The translations under genes were made by a program, and so were the position numbers. Positions 16,016 through 23,419 of a DNA stretch of 34,531 nucleotides are shown piece after piece. The DNA is taken from positions 1 through 34,531 of the forward strand of contig JAMOVU010000106.1 in assembly GCA_027067555.1 (NCBI GenBank), written 5' to 3'. Numbering within the stretch: the first letter of the stretch is position 1; every line of letters begins with the position of its first letter. Under the pieces are notes generated by a model. It saw nothing but the letters and a program-made list of their open reading frames with translations, had not been told where the DNA came from and searched no databases. Origin of the DNA: Candidatus Aminicenantota bacterium (GTDB taxonomy: Bacteria; Acidobacteriota; Aminicenantia; JAMOAD01).

Positions 16016-16858
16016 TTATTTCTTATTTTTTAAAATATCTCCCAGGGATATTATTGTTTTTCCATCTGTAATTATTGTTTGAATGGTAGGCGCAAGTTTT
16101 TGAACGTATTCATATTGTATTAAAGCAGGATTGCTTGCAAGTGCGGCTCCTTTAACTCTTAAAGCCTTTGCTTCTCCCTCTGCTTCAATCACTTTTTTCT
16201 CTGCTTCTATCTTAGCTGCCTGTTTCAAATATTCCATCCTCTTTGCTTCCTGTTGTGCTATCTGTTTTCTCTCAATCGCCTTCTGAAAATCAGCACTGAA
16301 TCTTACATCTCTTAAAAGAACTTCGTCTAAAATTATATAATTCTCTTTGAAAACCTTTTGTAATTTTTTGTAAATCTCATCCTGAATAATTTCTCTTTTA
16401 CCAGAATAAACATCAATAACAGGATATTTTGAAATAGTAAGCCTTGCGAAACTTCTGATTTGCGGTCTTATCACCTTTGTTGCATAATCCATTCCTATCT
16501 CTTTGTGGAGTCTTATGAGCTTTTTGACATCCGGATGATATCTAACCGTTAGATCAAGATAAACTACCTGCCCGTCGGAAGTTAGAGCCTTTAAACTATC
16601 ATCACCCTTTATTTCGCCTTCCCACTGAGTCTGACTCATTGTGTAAGTCTGAATTTTTATGTCATATCTGTAATAAGATTCGACGAAAGGAATTAGAATG
16701 TAGAATCCCGGGTTTTCCGCGAGTCTCATATGCCCTGTAACTTTGTTAAAAATGACAGCTGCTTCTCCCGGTGAAAGTACAATATTGGAATTTAAAATCA
16801 CGAGTATTACCAAAACTATTATTATAATAGTCCCTATTAATCCTCCCTGTTTTTTCAT
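16016..16858 (-). CDS. SPFH/prohibitin-like membrane protein (HflC-like)
   Basis: From the ATG at 16858, with TAGGAGGT ten bases upstream, the product is 280 residues. One N-terminal membrane helix is followed by an SPFH domain (about 30-200) with GEAAVIFNKVTG, VYLDLTVRYHP and LRDVRFSADFQKAIERKQIAQQEA. A long Ala/Glu/Lys-rich coiled coil ends in ALASNPALIQYEYVQKLAP. Such proteins form large membrane rings and often regulate membrane proteases such as FtsH. Here the downstream partner is a rhomboid. The frame also contains an ATG at 16903 that sits exactly six bases after an extended -10 box, so a longer leaderless form with 15 extra residues may exist. Confidence 0.92.
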   Translation of the reverse strand: MKKQGGLIGTIIIIVLVILVILNSNIVLSPGEAAVIFNKVTGHMRLAENPGFYILIPFVESYYRYDIKIQTYTMSQTQWEGEIKGDDSLKALTSDGQVVYLDLTVRYHPDVKKLIRLHKEIGMDYATKVIRPQIRSFARLTISKYPVIDVYSGKREIIQDEIYKKLQKVFKENYIILDEVLLRDVRFSADFQKAIERKQIAQQEAKRMEYLKQAAKIEAEKKVIEAEGEAKALRVKGAALASNPALIQYEYVQKLAPTIQTIITDGKTIISLGDILKNKK

Positions 16859-16909
16859 TTGAAAATTACCTCCTATTTTTTTCATATCGATAAAATCGGT
16901 CATAATGAG

Positions 16910-16918
16910 ATTATAGCA
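16910..16918 (-). promoter_or_regulatory. Extended -10 promoter of SPFH-DUF4388-rhomboid operon
   Basis: On the minus strand TGCTATAAT matches an extended -10 element; the -35 is weak. The -10 ends six bases before an in-frame ATG at 16903, and about 50 bases before the ribosome-binding-site-led ATG at 16858. Confidence 0.6.
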
Positions 16919-16997
16919 GAAGAATCCCATATTTAAAAGATTTTGACGTATAAAAATAAAATCTTTTTTTGTGTGGAGTGGAAAGGTTCCTGATGGT

Positions 16998-17026
16998 TTG
17001 ACAAATAAATGTATAAAAAATAAAAT
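16998..17026 (+). promoter_or_regulatory. Sigma-70 promoter of Rsm22-like gene
   Basis: TTGACA (16998-17003), a 17-base spacer and TAAAAT (17021-17026) predict a start near 17033, about three bases before the ATG at 17036. No ribosome binding site is present. Confidence 0.7.
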
Positions 17027-17035
17027 TCTTTTGAA

Positions 17036-18130
17036 ATGAAAGAAATAGAAAGTTTTTTTTATCGAAAAGTTAGTGAATACGAAGGGAAAATAAAAGCTGT
17101 ATTTGATTTTAATGAGAATTTTTTGGGTACTTTTGTAAAGGATGTAAAGGAGCTTTCCGATAATTTTTTAAGAAAAAAGGTTGAGCCTGTATATTTTTAC
17201 GATGAAAAATTTTTAAGAGCCTATACATTTTTCTATTTCTCTCAAAATTATTTTAAAACAGTCTATCTTCTTTCTCTTTTAAAACCAGCTTTTGAAGAAA
17301 GAAAAAAAGTGGTGGCTCTTGACTTTGGGGGGGGACCCGGAAATTCCACACTTGCGATAAGAGATTTTTTGTTTAATCTTGGGATTGATTATAAAATCTA
17401 CTATATTGATAAGCAATCGTCCGTTTCCGATTTTTTTGAAAGTATAAAGGATGATGAAAAAATAATAATAAAAGATAATTTTGAGATTGAAGAAAAAATT
17501 GATATTTTCCTGTTTTCATATACATTAAAGGAAATTGGGAGAGGGTACAGAAGAATTATTAGCAAAATTATTCCCAGAGCTTCTGATGATTCTTTTATTA
17601 TTTTTTTGGATGCACCTGACCCGGAGGTGCTAAGCTTTATAGATGGGATCAGAAAATTATCATATAAAAATGGTTTTTTTTCAATTTTCCCATGTCCCAT
17701 AAAAGGCTCATGTCCGGTTGTAAAATTAAAAAAGGATAAGGAAAAGACCTGCTTTACCCAGTTGGAATGGGAACCTACGGATTTGGTTAGTACAATAAAC
17801 AGCAAACTTTTTTTCAGAATTAAATATTTGAAATTTTCTTCAATTATTCTTTCAAATAGATGGGAAAGAGAGAATTATGTTTTTTCTATTTCTCCATATT
17901 TAAAGGAAAAAGGAAAGGGTAGGGTTTACTTTTGCACTGATGGGGGGAGAGTTGAAGCAGTCTTAATGAAAAAGAATCTTTCGGAGAGCAATGAGTTATT
18001 TAGGGAAATATTAAGGGGAAGCATGGTAAGGATTGAGGGAGAATTTGAAAAATCAAATAAAATCCTGAAATTGGGAAAGGAGACAAAAATCTCTTTTTGC
18101 GATACGCCATTGAAGAAAAAAAGGAGCTGA
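17036..18130 (+). CDS. Rsm22/METTL17-family methyltransferase-fold protein
   Basis: This 364-residue protein has an S-adenosylmethionine-binding fold, with ALDFGGGPGNSTLAI at about residues 96-110. It then carries the cysteine pattern of the Rsm22 family: Cys220 and Cys226 in PCPIKGSCP, Cys239, and Cys300 in VYFCTDGG. In mitochondrial METTL17 the corresponding cysteines hold an iron-sulfur cluster and the protein assists small-subunit ribosome assembly. Bacterial members are less studied. The gene stands alone under its own promoter with a very short or absent 5' leader. Whether it still methylates anything is unknown. Confidence 0.85.
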   Translation: MKEIESFFYRKVSEYEGKIKAVFDFNENFLGTFVKDVKELSDNFLRKKVEPVYFYDEKFLRAYTFFYFSQNYFKTVYLLSLLKPAFEERKKVVALDFGGGPGNSTLAIRDFLFNLGIDYKIYYIDKQSSVSDFFESIKDDEKIIIKDNFEIEEKIDIFLFSYTLKEIGRGYRRIISKIIPRASDDSFIIFLDAPDPEVLSFIDGIRKLSYKNGFFSIFPCPIKGSCPVVKLKKDKEKTCFTQLEWEPTDLVSTINSKLFFRIKYLKFSSIILSNRWERENYVFSISPYLKEKGKGRVYFCTDGGRVEAVLMKKNLSESNELFREILRGSMVRIEGEFEKSNKILKLGKETKISFCDTPLKKKRS

Positions 18131-18330
18131 ACAGCCCTCCTATATCTGAGCGATGTTGTCTGAAAAATCAAGACGAATACAGGCAAAGAATTCAATATAT
18201 TTATATCTGTTTTATAATAAATGGTAAGTAAATCTAAATTATAAATTCAGGTAATTTTCTTTTTGTTTTTTTTATGATATAAAAAAAGTAAGGTTTGCTT
18301 TGTAAAAAAAAATAAAAAGGAGAATGGCTT

Positions 18331-19827
18331 TTGATTATTAAGAAAAAATTAATTAAACAAAATGAAGAAAGGAAGAAAGAGAATCTTATTGGAAAAGTCT
18401 TTTCTAAAAGAATTACGAGAAAAAAGTTTTTAGTTGATTCTTTAATACTATCATTGGGCGGATTATTTTTGGGTAACTGTAAGTCTTCTAATAATGTTAA
18501 AAAAGATAAAAGAATTATTGTAATTGGTGCTGGTATTTCGGGTCTTGCTGCAGCTTACACATTAAATAATGCTGGCTATGAGGTAATTGTTCTTGAAGCG
18601 AGAAATAGAATAGGCGGAAGAATTAAAACAATTAATTTTAATGGTTTTAAAATGGATGCAGGAGCCTCCTGGATTCACGGAACCACGAATAATCCTTTAT
18701 ATGCTTTTACACAGGAAAATAATATAACAACAATTGCAACTTATGCGGATCCTTCTTATTTATATGATGTTGACGGAAGTGAAATAACTTATGATGACTG
18801 GAAAGAGGTTGAAAAAAATCTGGAGTATCTCTGCGATAAAGCTTATGATTACCCTGAAAAATCTCTGGAGGAGGTATCTGATATTGTTGAACATCAATTA
18901 AGTTTGAGTGATAGAATGAGAAGATTATACTATGGTGCAGTAAGAACAGAATATGAAATACCTGATGGGGGAGATGGGAAAGAGCTTTCTTCAATAGTTT
19001 TGATAAGTAATGATTCATTTCCTGGTGATAATGTTCTTTTTCCCGATGGAATGGAAAAAGTGACTGCTGCCCTTGCAAAGGGGCTTGATATAAGATTGAA
19101 TAGATTTGTTACCAAAATTAATTATGAGTCAGATTCTATTGAAATTTTTTACACTGACTCTTCAAATGTTAAGGACAAAATATCCCCCTATTCTAACGGA
19201 GATTTTTCATCATTGAGTAATGAAAAAATGGTTAAAGCCGATATTGTTATTGTTACATTACCCGTTGGAGTATTAAAGCGTAATATTGTTAGATTTGTAC
19301 CGGAACTTCCTTCGTATAAGGTTGAGGCAATCGAGAGGATAACCACGGGATCAATGAATAAGGTGTTTCTTTATTTTGAAAAATCATTTTGGCCTGATGA
19401 TGGATATTTTTTTGAATATTTCAAAGAAGATTATGAGAATATGATGGTTTTTGAGAGTTTTTCGACAATGGGTATTAAAAATATATTATTAGCCTTTTTA
19501 GCGGGAAAACAGTCAAGAATGGCTGAAAAAGAAGATATTCCGACAGTTAAAGAATTAGTGATGAATGAACTGAAAAGTATGTTTGGAACATCCATTCCGG
19601 AACCAAAGGATATTTATAAGACTTCTTGGTATACAGATCCTTTTGCACTGGGCTCTTATCCTCATATTCCACCAGGTTCGAATTTATCTTTTGCTGATAA
19701 AATAGCGGAGCCGATAGATAATAGAGTCTTTTTTGTCGGTGATTCGACAACTTCCGATTATCTTTCAACTGCTCATGGAGCCTATATTTCAGGAATATCA
19801 GCAGCGAACAAAATAATTAATCTTTAG
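18331..19827 (+). CDS. Flavin-dependent amine oxidase, membrane-targeted
   Basis: The TTG start follows AAGGAGA and gives 498 residues. A basic N-terminus holds ITRKKFL, close to a twin-arginine export motif but with RK rather than RR. A hydrophobic stretch then ends at GNC, like a lipoprotein site with an unusual Asn before the Cys. The FAD-binding GAGISGLAAAYTL motif is at about 68-80, then LEARNRIGGRI and GASWIHG. C-terminal VGDSTTSD...HGAYISGISAA closes the FAD site. Polyamine- or monoamine-oxidase-type activity producing peroxide is likely; the substrate is unknown. No related genes adjoin it. The 200 bases upstream hold no gene. Confidence 0.88.
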   Translation: MIIKKKLIKQNEERKKENLIGKVFSKRITRKKFLVDSLILSLGGLFLGNCKSSNNVKKDKRIIVIGAGISGLAAAYTLNNAGYEVIVLEARNRIGGRIKTINFNGFKMDAGASWIHGTTNNPLYAFTQENNITTIATYADPSYLYDVDGSEITYDDWKEVEKNLEYLCDKAYDYPEKSLEEVSDIVEHQLSLSDRMRRLYYGAVRTEYEIPDGGDGKELSSIVLISNDSFPGDNVLFPDGMEKVTAALAKGLDIRLNRFVTKINYESDSIEIFYTDSSNVKDKISPYSNGDFSSLSNEKMVKADIVIVTLPVGVLKRNIVRFVPELPSYKVEAIERITTGSMNKVFLYFEKSFWPDDGYFFEYFKEDYENMMVFESFSTMGIKNILLAFLAGKQSRMAEKEDIPTVKELVMNELKSMFGTSIPEPKDIYKTSWYTDPFALGSYPHIPPGSNLSFADKIAEPIDNRVFFVGDSTTSDYLSTAHGAYISGISAANKIINL

Positions 19828-19982
19828 CAGGATTTTATAATTTTGTTCTTTATCAGTCTTAACAAAAGTAAAAAGTTGAAAAGTCTCAAACATAGGACAG
19901 GACGCAGTTTTAAAATACTCTGAACGCTTTGAAGCTTTTTATATTATTTTTGACGAACAAAGCCCTCGTGAAAAATAGAAAA

Positions 19983-20002
19983 ATTTGCAGTATAATGCAA
20001 AT
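19983..20002. promoter_or_regulatory. Palindrome overlapping a -10-like TATAAT upstream of recG
   Basis: ATTTGCA (19983-19989) and TGCAAAT (19996-20002) form perfect 7-bp arms around GTATAA. The same half-site, AATTTGCA, recurs at about 20014-20021. It may be an operator over a secondary promoter. The rest of 19828-20096 shows no gene. Confidence 0.4.
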
Positions 20003-20062
20003 ATTATTAGGAAAATTTGCAATGTGGAGCCAAAAAGCAAATACCCCAATAAGTAGTTCCCC

Positions 20063-20091
20063 TTGAAAACCTCTTTTTATTCCAATACAAT
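20063..20091 (+). promoter_or_regulatory. Sigma-70 promoter of recG, leaderless
   Basis: TTGAAA (20063-20068), a 17-base spacer and TACAAT (20086-20091) put the transcription start at the recG ATG (20097). No ribosome binding site precedes that ATG. Confidence 0.7.
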
Positions 20092-20096
20092 TTAAA

Positions 20097-22145
20097 ATGG
20101 ATGAATTGTTAAAGGATATTTCCGAAATAAAGGGCGTGGGTCCCAAAGCCAAACGGGAGCTTAATAATCGTGGCTTTTTCAGAATAAGGGACCTTCTTCA
20201 CTATTTTCCGATTAGATATGAAATTAGAAAAGATATAAAACCAGTATCAGAGTTTTTGCCCGGTGAAATCGGGTGGGTTAAGGGGATAGTTTCAAAAGTT
20301 AAGATGAGCTTTACAAGGTACAGAAGAATGGCAATTGTTACTGTCTATTTTCATGATGGTAAAAAGTACGGGAAAGCTTTATTTTTTAATCAAAAGTATC
20401 TTTTAAGAGCTTTTAAAAAGGGAGGCTGGGTTCTTTTTTACGGTGAAAGCAAAGCTCCCGATGAGGAGAGCATAGTTTTTACTATGACTCCTTCCAAATT
20501 TGAGGTATTTCCTCATGAGCCCAAAGAAAGTGTTGTGCCTGTTTACGGAAGAGTTGGCTCTTTAACTTCAAAGAAGATTCAAAGAATTATAAAAAGCATT
20601 TTTGATTCATTTAAAATAGAGGAGAATATTCCCGAGGATGTACTTAGAAAATACGATTTCCCATCCAGAGAAAAAGCTTTACATTTGATTCATTTCCCTG
20701 AGCTTGAAAAAATACCCTCTCTTGAGCTTTCGGAGGTAAAGAGATTAATATTTGAAGAATTTTTCTTTTTCCAGCTTTCACTTGCATTTTTCAGAAAGAG
20801 GGAAAAAGAGAGGGAGAAAAAGAGAAAGCTCAAATCTTTTGATGTATTCGGAGAAATAGAGAAAAGTGAAAATATAAAGCTTACAAAATCTCAGAAACAG
20901 GCAATAAATGAAATTATAGAGGATTTTAAGAGCAAAACTCCTATGAAAAGACTTTTGCAGGGAGATGTCGGAAGCGGTAAAACCTTTGTCGCATTAACCT
21001 CTGCTCTCTTTATGTTAAAAAACGGATATCAGGTGGCTTTTATGGCTCCGACAGAAATTTTAGCATCCCAGCACTTTTCAAGAATCTGTAAAATGAAAGC
21101 TTTTTCCGGCATAGAAAAAGCTCTTTTGCTTGGGAGCAGCTCAGCCTCCCAAAAAAAGAAAATTTACAAAAATCTGGAAAGCGGGAAAATAAAGTTTGTA
21201 ATAGGCACCCATGCTCTTTTTCAGGAAAAGGTTAAATACAAAAATCTTGCCTATGTTATAGTGGATGAGCAACACAGATTCGGTGTGGCTCAAAGAACAG
21301 CACTTTCCCTTAAAGGCGAAAATGTTGATATTCTGGTTATGACGGCAACTCCGATTCCGCGTTCTTTGTATCTTACGATTTACTCTGACCTTAAAGTTTC
21401 CGTACTAAGAGAGTTTCCATTCGGAGAGAAAAGGATTAAAACATTTATTGTTAAGGAGAAGGATAGGAAGAGGCTTTTTGATTGGATTTTTGAAAAGACA
21501 AGTTCCGGTAAGCAGGGTTTTATTGTTTATCCCCTTATTGAGGAATCCGAAAAGATGGAATTAAAAGATCTTGAGACTGCCTATGAAACTTTAAAAAAAG
21601 CATATCCTGATTTAAAAATAGGGATTCTTCACGGAAAGATGAAACCAAAGGAGAAAGAGGAGATAAGAAAAAAGTTTGAGAATAAAGAGATTATGCTTTT
21701 GATAACAACATCAATTATTGAGGTTGGAATAGATATAAAAGATGCTCTTTTTATAGTTATTGAGCATCCCGAAAGATACGGACTTTCCCAGCTCCATCAA
21801 ATGAGGGGAAGAGTAGGAAGAAGGGAAGAGGGATACTGCTTTTTGATTGAAAACAGAGGAATAGGGGAGGAGGCAAAGAAAAGAATTGAAATAATAAAAA
21901 ATGTTAACGATGGATTTAAAATAGCTGAGGAAGATTTGAAAATGCGGGGCAGCGGAGATCCCCTCGGAAAGCAACAGTGGGGAGATATTGTATTTAAAAT
22001 TGCTGATCCTGTAAGGGATATTGAACTTTTGGAAATTGCAAAGGATGAAGCATACGAAATTCTTGAAAAGGGCAGGATTTCTGATAAAATAGAGAGGTAT
22101 TTTAATTATCTTGAAAATCTAAGAAAGGAGGTTGATTTCAATTGA
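20097..22145 (+). CDS. recG: ATP-dependent DNA helicase RecG
   Basis: This 682-residue protein has the full RecG order. An N-terminal wedge/OB region carries KGVGPKAKRELNNRG and HYFPIRYE. Then come Walker A GDVGSGKT (about 288), the DEQH box in VDEQHRFG (about 388), MTATPIPRS, and the second helicase domain with HGKMKPKEKEE, TSIIEVGIDI and MRGRVGR. C-terminal FKIAEEDLKMRGSGDPLG matches the family. RecG remodels stalled replication forks and branched DNA. It is slightly shorter than typical RecG, as it lacks an N-terminal extension. It leads an operon with rsmD, whose start overlaps its stop by four bases. Confidence 0.97.
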   Translation: MDELLKDISEIKGVGPKAKRELNNRGFFRIRDLLHYFPIRYEIRKDIKPVSEFLPGEIGWVKGIVSKVKMSFTRYRRMAIVTVYFHDGKKYGKALFFNQKYLLRAFKKGGWVLFYGESKAPDEESIVFTMTPSKFEVFPHEPKESVVPVYGRVGSLTSKKIQRIIKSIFDSFKIEENIPEDVLRKYDFPSREKALHLIHFPELEKIPSLELSEVKRLIFEEFFFFQLSLAFFRKREKEREKKRKLKSFDVFGEIEKSENIKLTKSQKQAINEIIEDFKSKTPMKRLLQGDVGSGKTFVALTSALFMLKNGYQVAFMAPTEILASQHFSRICKMKAFSGIEKALLLGSSSASQKKKIYKNLESGKIKFVIGTHALFQEKVKYKNLAYVIVDEQHRFGVAQRTALSLKGENVDILVMTATPIPRSLYLTIYSDLKVSVLREFPFGEKRIKTFIVKEKDRKRLFDWIFEKTSSGKQGFIVYPLIEESEKMELKDLETAYETLKKAYPDLKIGILHGKMKPKEKEEIRKKFENKEIMLLITTSIIEVGIDIKDALFIVIEHPERYGLSQLHQMRGRVGRREEGYCFLIENRGIGEEAKKRIEIIKNVNDGFKIAEEDLKMRGSGDPLGKQQWGDIVFKIADPVRDIELLEIAKDEAYEILEKGRISDKIERYFNYLENLRKEVDFN

Positions 22146-22699
22146 TAAAAATTGTGGGAGGGCTTTACAAGGGAAGAAAATTAAAATCAGTGAAAAAGGA
22201 TGTAAGGCCTTCAACAGCTTATGCTAAAAAAAGATTTTTTGATATAGTGGGGGAGAAAATCATAGGGGCTACCTTTTTAGATGCTTTCTCCGGAACAGGC
22301 GCTGTTGGTATAGAGGCTATAGGAAGGGGAGCGGATTTAGTAGTATTTCTTGACAGCGGAAGGGAGTCAGTTAAAGTCATTAAGCATAATATCGAAAAGC
22401 TTGAGATTCCCGAGGATAAATTTTTAATTATACCAAAGGATTATAATATGGGGGTAAAAGAAGCCGAAAAGAGAGGAATAAAGTTTGATATAGTTTATAT
22501 TGACCCTCCCTTTGTTTATTACAGAACAAACAATCCTCTCAGAATTCTTTACAAAAGGGATGTTTTAAATGATGATTTTATAATTGCCCTTGAAAGACCC
22601 AAAGAGCATCCCTTTGAACCAAAATACTTTAAAGTGTGGAGAGAGTTTAAAACAAGCTCATCATTTATGAGCTTTTTCAAGGAAAAGGCTGATTTATGA
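22142..22699 (+). CDS. rsmD: 16S rRNA (guanine-966-N2) methyltransferase
   Basis: The start is TTG in a TTGA overlap with the recG stop, preceded by AAGGAGG. The product is 185 residues. RsmD features are IVGGLYKGRKLK and VRPSTAYAKKRFFDI at the N-terminus, the SAM site DAFSGTGAVGIEAIGRGA, and the catalytic motif DPPF at 121-124. It methylates the 30S subunit RNA. The next gene starts in an ATGA overlap with its stop, so recG, rsmD and the membrane protein form one coupled unit. Confidence 0.95.
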   Translation: MIKIVGGLYKGRKLKSVKKDVRPSTAYAKKRFFDIVGEKIIGATFLDAFSGTGAVGIEAIGRGADLVVFLDSGRESVKVIKHNIEKLEIPEDKFLIIPKDYNMGVKEAEKRGIKFDIVYIDPPFVYYRTNNPLRILYKRDVLNDDFIIALERPKEHPFEPKYFKVWREFKTSSSFMSFFKEKADL

Positions 22700-23346
22700 T
22701 TGAAAATAGAAAGAATTTGCTGCTGTTTACATTTTTCGGACTTTTAGGCTCATTTTTAATGTTTTGCGGGGATATGATTTTATATTTTGAAAAGGTAAGC
22801 GGAGCAAATTACAATAGTATTGCTAAGATGAGTACAGTGCCACTTAAAAGGGTTATGCTCGGAGGTCTTATGGGGCCCCTTTCCGCAATATTTTCGGTTG
22901 CAGGAGCCTATGTTTTTTATCTGATTTTTTCTTCGGTAAATAAGCTTTTAGCAAAACTCTCCTTTTTATCCCTATCATCATTTTTCATTTTTGCAGGCTC
23001 ATATCATGCGGTTTTTGCAAATTTGGGATTTGTCGGAAGATTAATTGAACCTTATAGAACAATGCACATTAAAATTGTGCTTCACTATCTCTCTTTAATT
23101 TACAAATTTGCCTTTGTTTTCGGGCTTTTGTGGACAATTATTTTTGTGGCACTTGTATTCTTAAAAAAATCACTTCTTCCGGGATGGATTGTGCTTTTTA
23201 CTCCTACGCTCTGGATTTTGCTTGCTCCTGTTTTCAAAAACCTCATTCCCTATCCTCTGGGAGGGATAATTTACGGAGGTTGGATAAATCTCACATTCGT
23301 GGTTTTCTATTCTGTCTTATTAGTTTATTTTTATAAAAAATCATAA
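22696..23346 (+). CDS. Six-to-seven-helix integral membrane protein, DUF6796-like
   Basis: This 216-residue protein is mostly hydrophobic, with about six transmembrane helices. Near the N-terminus is a short polar motif, CGDMILYFE, and then VMLGGLMGPLSA; these resemble my memory of the DUF6796 family, but the match is uncertain. A later helix has GSYHAVFA, and conserved-looking glycines lie near the C-terminus. The ATG overlaps the rsmD stop as ATGA. Its function is unknown and placement in a repair/rRNA-modification operon gives no clear clue. Confidence 0.7.
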   Translation: MIENRKNLLLFTFFGLLGSFLMFCGDMILYFEKVSGANYNSIAKMSTVPLKRVMLGGLMGPLSAIFSVAGAYVFYLIFSSVNKLLAKLSFLSLSSFFIFAGSYHAVFANLGFVGRLIEPYRTMHIKIVLHYLSLIYKFAFVFGLLWTIIFVALVFLKKSLLPGWIVLFTPTLWILLAPVFKNLIPYPLGGIIYGGWINLTFVVFYSVLLVYFYKKS

Positions 23347-23419
23347 AATTGAATTTGCTGAAATTAAATATCTTTAAAAGTTTAAGGAAAGATGCTATTA
23401 TTAAATAAGTGAGGTTTTA

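Noticed and set aside
18707-19078. Antisense open frame of about 120 codons inside the amine oxidase gene
   Set aside because: Its translation is His/Gln-rich and lacks a family match. The sense strand is a clear FAD enzyme, so this is a by-product of codon use.
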